Assembly: GCA_014529385.2 (NCBI GenBank)
Contig: CM043962.1
Location: forward strand, 36,753,598-36,817,597
Reading direction: 5' to 3'
DNA length: 64,000 bases
Origin: Adiantum capillus-veneris
Lineage: Eukaryota > Streptophyta > Polypodiopsida > Polypodiales > Pteridaceae
The position numbers and the translations under genes were made by a program. Within the stretch, counting starts at the first letter, position 1; every line of letters begins with the position of its first letter. Shown one piece after another: positions 43,562-53,960 of the stretch. The notes below the pieces were generated by a model that worked only from the letters and a program-made list of their open reading frames with translations, was not told the DNA's origin and searched no databases.

Positions 43562-44294
43562 TGTCAACTTGATGACGTGGCATCACCCAAGACATTAAGG
43601 TGTTCCAACTTATGAACATTGGCTGAGGTGAGGCCTGGGGACATAAAGCAAATTAAAAGAGCGTGCCAAGTGTACGGATGTCGTAATTCACGCTTGCTGC
43701 TGATGTCACAAACCGGTGGCATGCTGGACACACACACACCCCCCTGGCTGGCACCACCGGAAAACGTGGCAGCAGGTTGATGTGGCAGTACCGTACGGAT
43801 TTCCTCATTCCACGTTGACTGTTGTAAGGAAATCCCGATTTTTGCATTGCATTGCTGTCGTGGCATGCCGTACGGACTTCCGTGATTTGCACCGTAAAAA
43901 GCGGCCTGGTTGTACGGAATTCTTGAAAAAGCGCTGGCTGAATATTTTTAGCAGCTTTTGGACTCAATTGCTTTATTTTGAAAAGCTTGAGAGCTTTTGG
44001 GTTACTGCTTTTGGGCATCCCTTGTAAACATATAAATTAGTGGGCATGGCCTTCACAACTCAGAGCATCTAGACGCAGAGTCTGAGAGTGAGAACCCTCC
44101 CACTCTCTTGTACTTTGAACACAAATTAATACAAAAAGAAATACCGAAAGGGATGCCGGTCTTTGGGACCAATATCTCTAGGCACGGAACTCGGCCAGGC
44201 CGTGTCGAATCAATTGTGAACTGTGAACTATTTTGAAGTGAATCTCTGTTGTGTCGCGGTAGAATCTTGACTTGGAGTGTCCAAGTTTGTTACA
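43562..44294 (+). mobile_element. Gypsy 5' LTR (element D)
   Basis: TGTCAACTTGATGACGTGGC to AAGTTTGTTACA, 733 bp, immediately followed by a primer site. U3 has TGACGTGGC boxes and ACGGATTTCC half-palindromes. Confidence 0.85.
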
Positions 44295-44295
44295 G

Positions 44296-44307
44296 TGGTA
44301 TCAGAGC
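44296..44307 (+). other. Primer-binding site (element D)
   Basis: TGGTATCAGAGC. Confidence 0.9.
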
Positions 44308-44332
44308 GCGGCCGATTTCTCTTCTAACACTT

Positions 44333-45300
44333 ATGGATTCCAACAACGAACAATCGACTTCCTCAGCATCTGGAGATGCGGGAAGAGATCACGAAGAAGA
44401 TTCTCACGAAGAGTACGGCCCACCTCGGCCTACTCAGGTGGAGATTGAAGAGATGGAACGTTGACAATTGGTTGACGACGCGACAAAGATGATGATCAAC
44501 CTTGCGAAGGATCCGAAATTTGCTAAATTTTTGACTGAGACATCCTTCGACGAAGTGCACACCCAGTGGCAGAAAGCCACAGAGCCACCCCTCAAACCGG
44601 CACTCAAGAAACCTCCTACTCTGAGGATGTTTACAGAGCAAGAATTGGAAGAGGTGGTTGATACCCGGATTACCCAGCTTTTTGACGCGAACAACAAAGC
44701 CAAAAAAGCACAACAAAAAGTAGAAGAAAGGAACTGACTTCCCGGGTTATTTGGGTCGTCAATCTACTTTTGCCTCGGCAAGAAAGCAGAAGAAGCGTGT
44801 GCAATTTGAAGGAGTCTCCAGTTCTTCTTCTTCTTCTTCTTCTTCTTCTTCTTCTTCTGATAGTTCTTCTAGCTCTTCCGACTCGAGCGAAGAAGACAAG
44901 AAAGGGAAAAAGCGAAGCAAAAAGCAAAGCTTCGGAAAGGGCAAGAAAAAGGCAAAGAAGCCTAAGTTTTGCCCAGTTTCTTACAGTTCTACAGAGAACT
45001 CGTGTTTAGATAGTTTGGACTCTGACGATCACAGATTTTACGCAAAGAAGAAGCATTTATAAAGCCAACCAGTATGACTTTCTCGAGGATAAAAGCAAGA
45101 AAGTTCGAGAATTTAAAGAAGGTGGATAGTCAATTAAGTTTGACATTTTTTCTGGATTCCGAGATGCTTCGAGGGCTTTGGCCTTCATACAGCAGTTATA
45201 GCTTTCTCTGGAGGGCATTACTTAGAGCACTCCAAGATTCGGAGGGCTACCTCTTACTTCAAGGGAAATGCTCGAACATGGTGGTCCACTCTTGTGGGGT
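44333..45300 (+). pseudogene. Gypsy gag fragment (element D)
   Basis: The start MDSNNEQSTSSASGDAGRDH leads to EYGPPRPTQVEIEEMER, then a stop; the frame resumes ATKMMINLAKDPKFAKFLTE, then after a shift FPGYLGRQSTF, a poly-Ser tract (TTC repeat 44823-44860) and a Lys-rich linker. The capsid part from 45040 is broken by three shifts (KANQYDFLEDKSKKVREF then SIKFDIFSGFRDASRALAF). The element ends abruptly near 45300, 140 bases before KEA exon 11. Confidence 0.82.
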
Positions 45301-45436
45301 TTTACTGCATTTGGACACTTAGTTGAGGGAACGTGTTTGTGTTTGGGTGAATTGTTTGGGTCCTTCTGTTCAGATGTTTTTGTCACATGCAAAGCTGAAT
45401 AGAGCAACATTAAACGTGGTCATAACTTCTTGCAAG

Positions 45437-45514
45437 GTTTTGAAATTTCTGATGGAGCGCAACAGCGTAAATGCCCTGCATGGGCAAGTGACCATAGGGA
45501 CGCTTATTTTGCAG
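45437..45514 (+). CDS. KEA antiporter exon 11
   Basis: Encodes residues 313-338 from VLKFLMERNSVNALHG to GTLILQ. The final Gln is the first residue of the pore Gln-Asp pair, split from the Asp by an intron. Acceptor TTGCAAG, an unusually weak polypyrimidine context, donor GTATCA. A truncated gypsy fragment ends about 140 bases upstream. Confidence 0.9.
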
Positions 45515-45609
45515 GTATCAAAGGGGTTACTCGTGTCATCACTTTTGGTGTTTGAGAAAGTAGTCTAGTCTTTTTGGCTCTCCTGAAAGGGGTTTTGTTC
45601 TATCTTCAG

Positions 45610-45698
45610 GACTGTTGTGTAGGATTGCTGTTTGCTTTGCTACCTGTGCTTGGAGGCAGTACTGGCGTGTTTCATGGACTTGTTTCAATGCTCCGCAC
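45610..45698 (+). CDS. KEA antiporter exon 12
   Basis: Encodes residues 339-367 from DCCVGLLFALLPVLGG to SMLR. The first residue is the Asp of the ion-binding Gln-Asp motif, so transport residues are intact. Acceptor TCTTCAG, donor GTAAGT, phase 2. Confidence 0.92.
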
Positions 45699-46714
45699 GT
45701 AAGTGCTTCATTATGATCTCTCTTTTGTTTGAGTAATTATATGCTTAGTTAACTTTTTCCTTGACCTTGAGAGCCGTGTGGTCATGTATTTTCTCCTGTC
45801 ATTACCAGATACAGTGTATTGGGATCATGAAGGTTCTTGTTTCTCCCGTCTATATTTGCATGCTAAGTTATTCTTATCAACATGGTCTAGATGGGATTTA
45901 AGTTATATCATGTGTCTTACTACAGAGTACTCTTTAGCTTGTTTATTTAGATGCATCGAAAATAAAAGCTAAATTCAAGGTCTCCCTAAGAAATACAGGA
46001 GAGGATGAGGCACTAGCTTCCTCTGATTTCTTATGCGAAAATTAAAACTAGTTTTGAATTTGAATGGTTTAAAAAAAAACCAAATGCCAGCGTATTACTT
46101 CATTTTTGTTATCTATTATCTTTATATTGAAGCGACATTACCTGCTGGTAATATTTACCTAGTTAATGGCCCCCCTTGCTGCGAGTGTGAATTCAAAAAG
46201 GATATATGGTGACAGTATGTTTTTTTTCTTTGAATGATTGAATTTTCTCATTTTTTTCCCTCAAAAAGTTGACTTCAAGCATCTGTGTGTTGCCATTGAG
46301 CAAGTTTTTACTCGTTCACTTGAGCAATGAGTATTTCTAAATGAAACGAGTTCCGTGAATGGGAGAAATTCTTCCTTGTAACTCTGTTTGTGTTTTTTTG
46401 GGCTTTTGATTGCTCTGATGCACAATTGTTTTGTCTTTCTTGTATCAGAGTTTTAGGTAATTCCTTTGAAAACAATATCAATCCTAGATCATGTTATGAT
46501 TATCTCTTAGTAAATATAATGAGTAAGTTTTGGATGCCCCTTAGTGATTCTATTCTTCAGTGAAAGTCCCTCATGGGTAGGGATATGAGTAACTACTTCA
46601 TAAATTTACAGCAAACAAAGTGTCTTAGGATGCCTTTTGTTGTCAGATGGTCTCTTAAACATTTTTGTATGAGAATCTTATTAACTGAGGATCTTGGCAA
46701 AATTGTGCGTGCAG

Positions 46715-46814
46715 GCTTCTCTTGCTTGCTTTATTTCTGGCTCTGTCAATGATAATCTCAAGATCCTTTGTTCCCCGGTTTTTAAAGTTGATGATGCGAC
46801 TCTCATCTCAGCAG
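46715..46814 (+). CDS. KEA antiporter exon 13
   Basis: Encodes residues 368-401: LLLLALFLALSMIISRSFVP, then RFLKLMMRLSSQQ. Acceptor GTGCAG. The only in-frame end is CAG followed by GCAAGA at 46815, a GC-AG type donor. Using the next GT (46838) would break the frame of exon 14. Relatives have one Gln where this exon has two. Confidence 0.82.
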
Positions 46815-47472
46815 GCAAGATACTCATGTTTGTCAGGTTTACCTTTTTGTTTTTGTATGTTTGGCTTGCTTGCAGCTAAGAACAATAGCCTTATTTGTTG
46901 TCTTAAAATCTCTAATGAACTACCAGTAAAACCATGCCCTGTCAACTGCGTGTATAGCAACTTGTCTAAGTTTTGGTTTGTGGAACATCATGGATTTATC
47001 CAGAAAAATTTAGCTCTCTCCCTTTGACATTATTTAGTTAAGACAGTGTCAGTAATTGTGTCAGGTGAGAGTCAAGTGTATTTTTAATTGGGAGAAACAA
47101 ATTGGGAGGCTGTAGGAAAGTGAGGAGGCTCATCCTCAATAAAATGTTCTATAAATGTAAGCGAATTGGGGTCAACATGAAGCTAGAACCACTCAAATGT
47201 GATGCATCCAATTTGAAGAGTGAAGCAGACTGTAGGAATGTGAGGAGACTTAGATTTCATACTCGGTCAAATGTTTTATAAATTGCCAGGGAATTAGGGT
47301 CAACATGAAGGAAGGTCCACTCGATGTGATGCATCCAATCCAAAGACTGAAGCAGACTTGGTATATAAAATTTTGCAACATCAAAAATCTGAGCATCATT
47401 CAATTGAAGTATGAGGCGTGTGAAAATAACCACTATGCAAGACTCTCTAAAGTTCGAAGGTGAAAAACCCTA
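46815..47472. other. 5' part of KEA intron 13
   Basis: Begins with the GC donor. Two related stretches near 47100-47190 and 47220-47310 share TAGG.AAGTGAGGAG and GGGTCAACATGAAG, an imperfect direct duplication. No gene recognised. Confidence 0.5.
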
Positions 47473-47489
47473 ATGGCTCTTGGATCTTT
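47473..47489. other. Left target duplication of the LINE
   Basis: ATGGCTCTTGGATCTTT, repeated at 59085-59101, directly followed by the LINE poly-T. Confidence 0.85.
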
Positions 47490-47825
47490 TTTTTTCCCCC
47501 AAGAAAAAGATCCTTCTTTTAGTTAATGAGCTGCCGAAAGGGCTACAAACAGCCTCTGTGAAAGAGGGCTACATCAGAAGCATGGGGAGACTCTCTTAGT
47601 GAAAAGACAAAGAATGTACAATGAGGGCTAGATCACGAGATGGGAGGAGGAAACAGCCACACTGGTGGCCGGTAGTGCCATCTAGGCACACCCTGAACCA
47701 CGGTGAAGAAAGGCCTTGGGTACCAAAGTCGCAAGAAAGCCTCGTGACGCTCTCGCATACGGTCAGAGCTGCCTTGAAGTCTCTCAAACTTGACCCCCTG
47801 AGTGTACGAATCAGCTCCAGCCAAA
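47490..47825 (-). mobile_element. LINE 3' end
   Basis: Closely matches the 3' end of the second LINE at 60338-60670, including AGAAAAAGATCCTTCT and the GAGGGCTAC blocks. It breaks off in CAGCCAAA where the gypsy LTR begins. Confidence 0.85.
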
Positions 47826-47863
47826 TGTCACCGTCACAAATTGATGACGTGGTAGTTCAACCC

Positions 47864-47947
<84 letters not shown>

Positions 47948-48404
47948 CATGATGACGTGGCAGACTGTACGGATTTTCGCGTTTTGCATTGACTGCTGAC
48001 GTGGTAGTTGTACGGATTTCTGTAAATTACAATGGTGCTTTTTGCTGGCAGATTTTGGGATCATTGCTTTTGGAACAGTTTGCTTTTGAGTTTAATTGCT
48101 TATGGGGCTCTGCTTTTGGGCATCCCTTGTAAGAATAAAAGAGCCCTAAGGGCCTCACTTTTGAGAAGATTTGGACGCAGAGTCTGAGAGCTGAGGATCC
48201 TTCGGGAGTTGTACTTTGCTCAAAGATCAATATAAAAGAAATACCGAAAGGGGTGCCAATCTTTGGGGCCAATCTCTCTGGGCACGAAACTACGCCGAGC
48301 AGTGTCGACCAAATTGAATTGTGATTTTAAAGTTGTGAAGCATTTTAAGTGATTCTCTCTCGTGTTGCGACAAATTCTAGACTTGGGGTGTCCAAGTTTG
48401 TTAC
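47826..48404 (+). mobile_element. Gypsy 5' LTR (element C)
   Basis: Begins about TGTCACCGTCACAAATTGATG and ends AAGTTTGTTACA before a primer site. It carries an 80-bp CA microsatellite (47866-47945) and TGACGTGG boxes at 47842, 47953 and 47998. Confidence 0.82.
47866..47945. repeat. CA microsatellite, 80 bp
   Basis: About 40 uninterrupted CA units within the LTR. Confidence 0.95.
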
Positions 48405-48405
48405 A

Positions 48406-48417
48406 GTGGTATCAAAG
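48406..48417 (+). other. Primer-binding site (element C)
   Basis: TGGTATCAAAGC, one mismatch from the tRNA-Met site. Confidence 0.85.
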
Positions 48418-48631
48418 CATCAAGCGTGTGCTTTTCTCAAAGCATATAGATCCTCTCAAAGAGCGGACAAGGCACTTGAGCACTTTTGGAAACTGTTATT
48501 GAAGAATCTTCATTCCCGATCCCGGACTTATTAGCCACTCCCACCCTTCATACATTGCGCATCGGGCGCGCTCCCATCTTCATCGCTCTGTCTTATAGGG
48601 CATAAAGCCATAAAGAATCCCACATTACATT
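48418..48631 (+). other. Leader between primer site and gag (element C)
   Basis: Shares CCGGACTTATTAGCCACTCC and CATCGGGCG with elements A and B, and ends GGGCATAAAGCCATAAAGAA before the gag ATG. It may be a packaging or translation signal, judged by conservation only. Confidence 0.6.
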
Positions 48632-48887
48632 ATGGATTCCGAAAAGAATTGTGACCTCTTTTGCCACGGTTGAGGCGGGAGGAGGCAATATGGAAAATTT
48701 AAGCGACTTAACAGATAACGAGTACGGGCCACCTTGGCCCACACAATATGAACTCTTGGAGATGCAACGTCGACAATAGGTTGACGAGTGCACAAAGCAG
48801 ATGCGTCAGTTTGCTAAGGATCCCCAATTTGCAAAATTTTTGACCTAGCAGTCGATGGCTGAAGTGCATACTCAATGGCAGAAAACC

Positions 48888-49461
48888 TGTAGCGCGGATA
48901 ATGTGTCGTGCTCTCTACAGTGGGTGGTCCTCAGTGCAATGTGCGTGACAATCTCACTCAAACAGACTGAATCTCCCTCAAACAGATTGAACAGAAAGGA
49001 AACAATAGACGTCAACAGAGCTCACAAAGACACAACAGCAGACCAGAACATATGACTTGACTATCTCAAAGACTGATACAGACTCTTGCGTGGTAGCACA
49101 CTCAGCTCCAGCCCAAGACTCACAGGTACAATGGAGGTGTCGAGGCTCAGATGTGCAGGGATGGTGAAGACGTGCTCTGTGTAAAGACTCACTCACTCTA
49201 GACCACTACGTACAAGCTCAGAGGTGAAGAAGATAATCGAATAACCAACCGCTACTACTCATATGTACCACCATAAAGAGCCACCAACGGCTCATAAATG
49301 TCAGCCATGTGGTGACCTGGCCACGAGGTCCACTAGACCACGGTCGGTACCCTGCCACGTGTCACTCCCCAGCCCAGAGGGTCTGTCCGTCTAGTGTGAA
49401 CCAGCCTAGACCTGTCCTGTGAAAGACATTGTACCGTGAAGGACACTGTAGCCCTGCTACA
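48888..49461 (-). mobile_element. 3' LTR of the gag-protease element
   Basis: TGTAGCGCGGATAATG to GTAGCCCTGCTACA. The outer end in element orientation is a small hairpin, TGTAGC...GCTACA. Confidence 0.88.
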
Positions 49462-49750
49462 GGTTGCCCGCTACAAGACCGCTCACCGTCTCGGTGAGAG
49501 GAATACTGAAAAAACTATGAAAGAAAACCACTAGATATTGCATCCGTACATTTCTTGAAGCAGGTGCTAGGCCCAACCAAGACCTTACATGCCTCAAAAG
49601 TGGAGTAAAACACTGCCCTGCTTGCAACGCCTTAAGCCTTTTAATAGGCAAGAACCCAATATGATTGCATAGTCCAAGAATCACAATCGGCAAAACAGAC
49701 AGCTTGGCTCCTCAGCAAAGAGATATGCTCGGTTTGGATCCAGCGCATCT

Positions 49751-51097
49751 TTATCCTCCATAACCATAGTGAGAAGAAAATGACATGGTCCTCACTTGCA
49801 AATGAAATTGTTGAAAAGACTGATGATCAGAAGCTCGAGTAATAACGCAGGTGAGGTTAAGCTCTATCTTAATGGCAGAACAAAAAGCATTAACAACAAC
49901 GGGATGCTTGAAAGCCACAAGGAACGCAGGTGTATGCTTGAAAGCCGAGGGGTGGGTAGGTAGTACCCAGGTGAATGCTTGAAATCCGAGGTAGGTAGGT
50001 AGGTAGGGGGGAGGGCGAGGGGTAGGTAGGGGGAGGGCGAGGGCGAGGGTGAGGGCGAGGGGATAGGTAGGTGGGAGGAGGAGGGCGAGGGCGAGGGGGT
50101 AGGTAGGGGGGCTAGGGCGAGGGGGTAGGTAGGTGGGAGGGGGACTAGGGCTGTAGATGAAGTCCATGTACCACTGGGTGAAAGAGGAGATGCTACAAAG
50201 CGCAGCCACCATGAGCAAGACAACTATCATGAGAATGGAATTCATTAGGCAGGACGAGCTCTGTGAAGGGAGCTTTGTTCTCGGAGGAGATTTCTGCCCG
50301 CTTCTATGATCCTCCATAGGCTCACCAAATTCAAAGACTTCCACCAAGGCCAAGGGCGCATCCGGGGTAACTTCTATGACAATTAACCTTTGAGCTGGCT
50401 CAGGTGGCTCATTGGGTCTAGTTACTGTGGAAACATTGGAAGAAGGTGTACCTCTATGCAAAGAGTGAATAGAGACTTCATAACAAGGCATAGATTTGGT
50501 AGCCTCCAACCACTCCAGCAGATCTTCGTCAGACGCATCAGGTGTAGTAGGCTGTTCTTGTCCAGGATTGGTTTCCATTGACAAAGAAACTTGCTGCACC
50601 ACTGGATCCATACCTCCTTCTAAGAGGATGGGTTGCATCGAGGAGCCAGAAGTTTGTATCCACATTGCGTCGTTTCCCCAATCATGAAGTGCTTTAGTGT
50701 GTCGCAGCCATGGTCTGCCAATGAGCAAAGGAAATCGGCCCTCAATCCGGGGAAGACGAACCACAACAAAATCCAAGTTAAAAGTAAAGTCTTGTACCTG
50801 CAGAGGCACATTGTCCACTATGCCCACTGGGTAGACCGTCCGCTGGTCGGCCAATGTAACAGTGAATGGAGCAGGGCGAGTGGGCTGCAAACCAAAGGCT
50901 GACATGGTAAATTCGGGCATTAGATTGATTTCAGACCCACCATCCACTATGACGCCTGAGAATTGATGCCCAAGAATAGATACAGTAAGACGTTGACTTT
51001 TATAGTCGGTGAGGGGAGCAACTGGATACGAAATCATGTAGGACTCCAAGGGCTGCACAGGTAGGTGCCCGCCACTAGGCCCTATACTAGGGTACAA
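49751..51097 (-). CDS. Retropepsin-like protease of the gag-protease element
   Basis: A 448-residue frame. LTVSILGHQFSGVIVDGGSE then INLMPEFTM is the active-site loop, here D-G-G rather than D-S/T-G, a variant common in plant Ty3-type proteases. The flap-like part and FPLLIGRPWLRHTKALHDWG complete the domain (residues about 35-150). An acidic linker and the low-complexity Pro/Leu tail encoded by the G-rich repeat follow. It would cut the gag polyprotein. Confidence 0.82.
   Translation of the reverse strand: MYPSIGPSGGHLPVQPLESYMISYPVAPLTDYKSQRLTVSILGHQFSGVIVDGGSEINLMPEFTMSAFGLQPTRPAPFTVTLADQRTVYPVGIVDNVPLQVQDFTFNLDFVVVRLPRIEGRFPLLIGRPWLRHTKALHDWGNDAMWIQTSGSSMQPILLEGGMDPVVQQVSLSMETNPGQEQPTTPDASDEDLLEWLEATKSMPCYEVSIHSLHRGTPSSNVSTVTRPNEPPEPAQRLIVIEVTPDAPLALVEVFEFGEPMEDHRSGQKSPPRTKLPSQSSSCLMNSILMIVVLLMVAALCSISSFTQWYMDFIYSPSPPPTYLPPRPSPPTYPLALALLLPPTYPLALTLALALPLPTPRPPPYLPTYLGFQAFTWVLPTHPSAFKHTPAFLVAFKHPVVVNAFCSAIKIELNLTCVITRASDHQSFQQFHLQVRTMSFSSHYGYGG
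49990..50155. repeat. G-rich GGTAGG/GAGGGC minisatellite
   Basis: Runs of GGTAGGTAGG and GAGGGCGAGGGC on the plus strand, with many G3-5 tracts at 3-8 base spacing, a strong pattern for G-quadruplexes. On the minus strand it is translated as a Pro/Leu-rich tail after the protease domain. Confidence 0.88.
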
Positions 51098-52700
51098 GAC
51101 TGAATTATTGAGAGGGTGTCACTTCTAAGGGTTGCATCTAGCCGGAGCATCTCATAAAGAGACACTTGCTGAAAGGTGTTCTTCAAGATTGCTTCCGCTG
51201 TGGGCCTAGCTCCTACAATCTGGGCCTCCTCGAAAACTTTGACCTGTTGCAAGTCAGCCATTGTTGCCAGGAAGGCTCCATCAATGTCCGAAAGCATAGA
51301 GATTGGCCTATTCTTTGCACCACTTATAGGTGCGACATTTTGAACAGGTTGCGGAAGGGCTGGACAGGATGTTCCCGTTGGCAAAACTTAAACCCAAGGC
51401 TGCTCTCTGTGCTCGAGTGAGCACCCCAGCAAGCTCTGCTGCTTGTTGTGGCTGAACTGTATGTGTAGCAGGTGCTGGTTGAGGGGTGGTGTTCACTGTG
51501 ATTAGATTGATTTTCGGGAATGTAAACTCTTGTTGGTTTTGATTCGGGCCTGAAGATGAGGATGCCCTTTGTTTGGGACAATCTTTACTGTAGTGGTACT
51601 TAGACTCCGGACAATGTCTGCAAGGAGGAGACCCTTCAGGTAAAGGACGCTTGCTGTGGTAATGCCCATATTCACCGCATCTGTAGCATAAGATTGGCCG
51701 ATTAGACGGACGAAACGGGGGACGAGGTGATCGCTGCTCTTGTTGTTGCATGGTGCTGGAGGCTGAGGTGTAGAAGCTTTGGGGAACTGAGGGAGTACTA
51801 GCATGAAAAAAGCTGGGGGGTGCAAAGTTGTTGTGCATACCTTGCTGCATAGGGGGTGTTGTCAGCAGAGGAGGCAACGGGTTTTGATGTCCATAGGGTG
51901 AGACCATGTTGGATGCAGGTGCTAGCCCTTCTTGGAGAGAAGGACTTAGACTTTGTTGTATTTGCCGCAATCCTTTGATATAGTAACAATCCTTATCTTC
52001 GTGCCCAGATTTTTCGCAGAAGTGGCAATAAGTCCGAAGGGGACAGTCCTGTGGAGGATGTCCAGGAGAGTGACAAGAGCTGCACCATACCATAGCTTTA
52101 GTCTCTTGCTGAGACCGAAGCTCTTCTAGTTCCCTCTTGATTTGATCCAAAGCCTCAAGGTGCGATGGTTTCTCTTGTCTCAGAGAGATTGATTTCTCTT
52201 CTTGGAGAGCGCGTTGTAGTTTGAGGGCTTCAAGTTCCCTGCGCAAGGAAGTCAAAGGATCAGCAGGACTACCTCCGAGAACACAGAGGGAGTATCTATG
52301 TGAGGAGAGTTGTTGAACAACTTCCTAGCCTCCTCTATCCTAGTAGCAGCTGCGATGAATTCCTCCAGAGTAGCGTTAGGTCGGAGGCTCTCCCGGAGTT
52401 TTTGCTGAGAGGTTTTGGGAAGCGCCTTCTCCACCCACTTCTTAACCATGAATTCACCGGGTTGCTGGGGAAGCTTGGCAACCAGAGACTTGGTTTTGGT
52501 CATAAGCTCTGCAAAAGGCTCCTCTGGCTGGAGCACCATGTTGGCCAACTCATCCAACACTTTCTCTTGGTAGTCGCCCGGCCTGAAAGCTGCACATAAC
52601 TGTTGTCTTAAGTCTGCCCAAGTTGCAAAATGATTCTCTGCAAACTGGCTGTACCATTTGAAGACTCACAGGTACAATGGGGGTGTCGAGGCTCAGATGT
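51082..52700 (-). CDS. Gag of the gag-protease element (5' truncated)
   Basis: The capsid part (52700-52252, one shift near 52560) reads LCAAFRPGDYQEKV, then EPFAELMTKTKSLVAKLPQQ and QQKLRESLRPNATLEEFIAA. The next frame (52255-51308) starts with a coiled coil, then knuckles CSSCHSPGHPPQDC and CHFCEKSGHEDKDC, then CYRCGEYGHYHSKR and CRHCPESKYHYSKDC: up to four CCHC-like motifs, more than the usual one or two. A short frame to 51082 links it to the protease. The start of gag is deleted. Confidence 0.82.
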
Positions 52701-53007
52701 GCAGGGATGGTGAAGACGTGCTCTATGTAAAGACTCACTCACTCTAGACCACTACGTACAAGCTCAGAGGTGAAGAAGATAATCGAATAACCAACCGCTA
52801 CTACTCATATGTACCACCATAAAGAGCCACCAACGGCTCATAAATGTCAGCCATGTGGTGACCTGGCCACGAGGTCCACTAGACCACGGTCGGTACCCTG
52901 CCACGTGTCACTCCCCAGCCCAGAGGGTCCGTCCGTCTAGTGTGAACCAGCCTAGACCTGTCCTGTGAAAGACATTGTACCGTGAAGGACACTGTAGCCT
53001 TGCTACA
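52661..53007 (-). mobile_element. Truncated 5' LTR of the gag-protease element
   Basis: Nearly identical to 49115-49461. The inner 227 bp are missing and the LTR is fused straight into gag at 52660. Confidence 0.9.
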
Positions 53008-53960
53008 AAACCACTGAGCCACCAATCAAACCGGCAATCAAGAAGCCTCCCTACTCCTAGAACGTTTACTGAAGAAGAACTCCATGGTACGGTCCAGGCC
53101 CAAATCAATCAACTTTTGGGCACGAAGGAGCCATCGGAAAAGCAACTGAAGAAACGTAACAAGGGAACTAATTTCCCCGGTTACTCGGGTCAAAAATCCA
53201 CCTTTGAAAATGCCAGAAAGCAAAAGAAGCGTACGAAGGATTTCATTGTTCGTCCTCATCTTCTTCTGACAGCTCGGACAGCTCATCTTCTTCTGACTTG
53301 AGTGATGGGGACAGAAAGGGGAAGAAACGACGGAAAGATCACACGTTTTATGTGGAAAGAAAGCATTTTTATAGTGCCAATCATTATGATTTCCTCGACG
53401 ACAAGAGCAAAAAGCCTAAAGAATTCAAAGAGGGAGGACAAGTAGTAAAATTTGAGCACTTTTCAGGGTTTCAAGATGCCTCCAAGGCTTTAGCCTTTGT
53501 CCAACAGTTTGACATAGCATTTTCTGGAGGCCGCTAGATAGAGCACTCGAAGATCAAACGGGCGACATCCTTTTTGAAAGGCTATACACGGACATGGTGG
53601 TCCACTCTAGCGCCGACAAAGTTGTTGAAATTTAAGAAACTCTTCATTTCTTCATGGCTCCCACAAGAATACGAACGAGGGACTTTGTAGAGAAATTGGA
53701 GACTATTGAAAGGAAGTCCGAGTCGATACAACAGTTGATGGGACATGCAAAGCGGGGATTTGCTATACATTTGGGTAATTTGACTTACCCATAAGATGAA
53801 CCTTCAACAAGTCATAGCAGAAAACAATCGACAAGAGATAGACGACCTTCACTGACAGAAGACCAGAGAGATGAATATTTCAAAGCAGGAGAGTGTTTTG
53901 AATGTGGGGAAGGGACATATCGCTACACGGTGCCCCAAAAAGGCACAAGAATGAGGATGA

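Larger units (their letters stand above)
48888..53007 (-). mobile_element. Gag-protease LTR element, target duplication AAACC
   Basis: 4,120 bp, inserted in a gypsy gag, with AAACC on both sides (48883-48887, 53008-53012). The left LTR is 574 bp; the right one keeps only 347 bp because a deletion removed its inner end, the primer site and the start of gag. It encodes gag, zinc knuckles and a retropepsin on the minus strand but no reverse transcriptase or integrase. Confidence 0.9.
48632..53960 (+). pseudogene. Gypsy gag (element C), split by a nested element
   Basis: The N-terminal part (48632-48887) is degraded but recognisable: EYGPPWPTQYELLEMQRRQ, QMRQFAKDPQFAKFL, HTQWQKT. The nested element at 48888-53007 interrupts it. 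It resumes at 53013 with PPIKPAIKKP and RTFTEEELHGTVQAQINQLL, FPGYSGQKSTFENARKQKKR, then 53298-53537 with HYDFLDDKSKKPKEFKEGGQ and ASKALAFVQQFDIAFSGGR, and a zinc knuckle ECFECGE plus GHIATRCPKKAQE near 53887-53955 with a one-base shift. No pol follows. Confidence 0.82.

Noticed and set aside
46835-46842. Alternative GT donor for KEA exon 13
   Set aside because: CAGGTTT at this point would shift the frame into exon 14 and adds residues absent in relatives.
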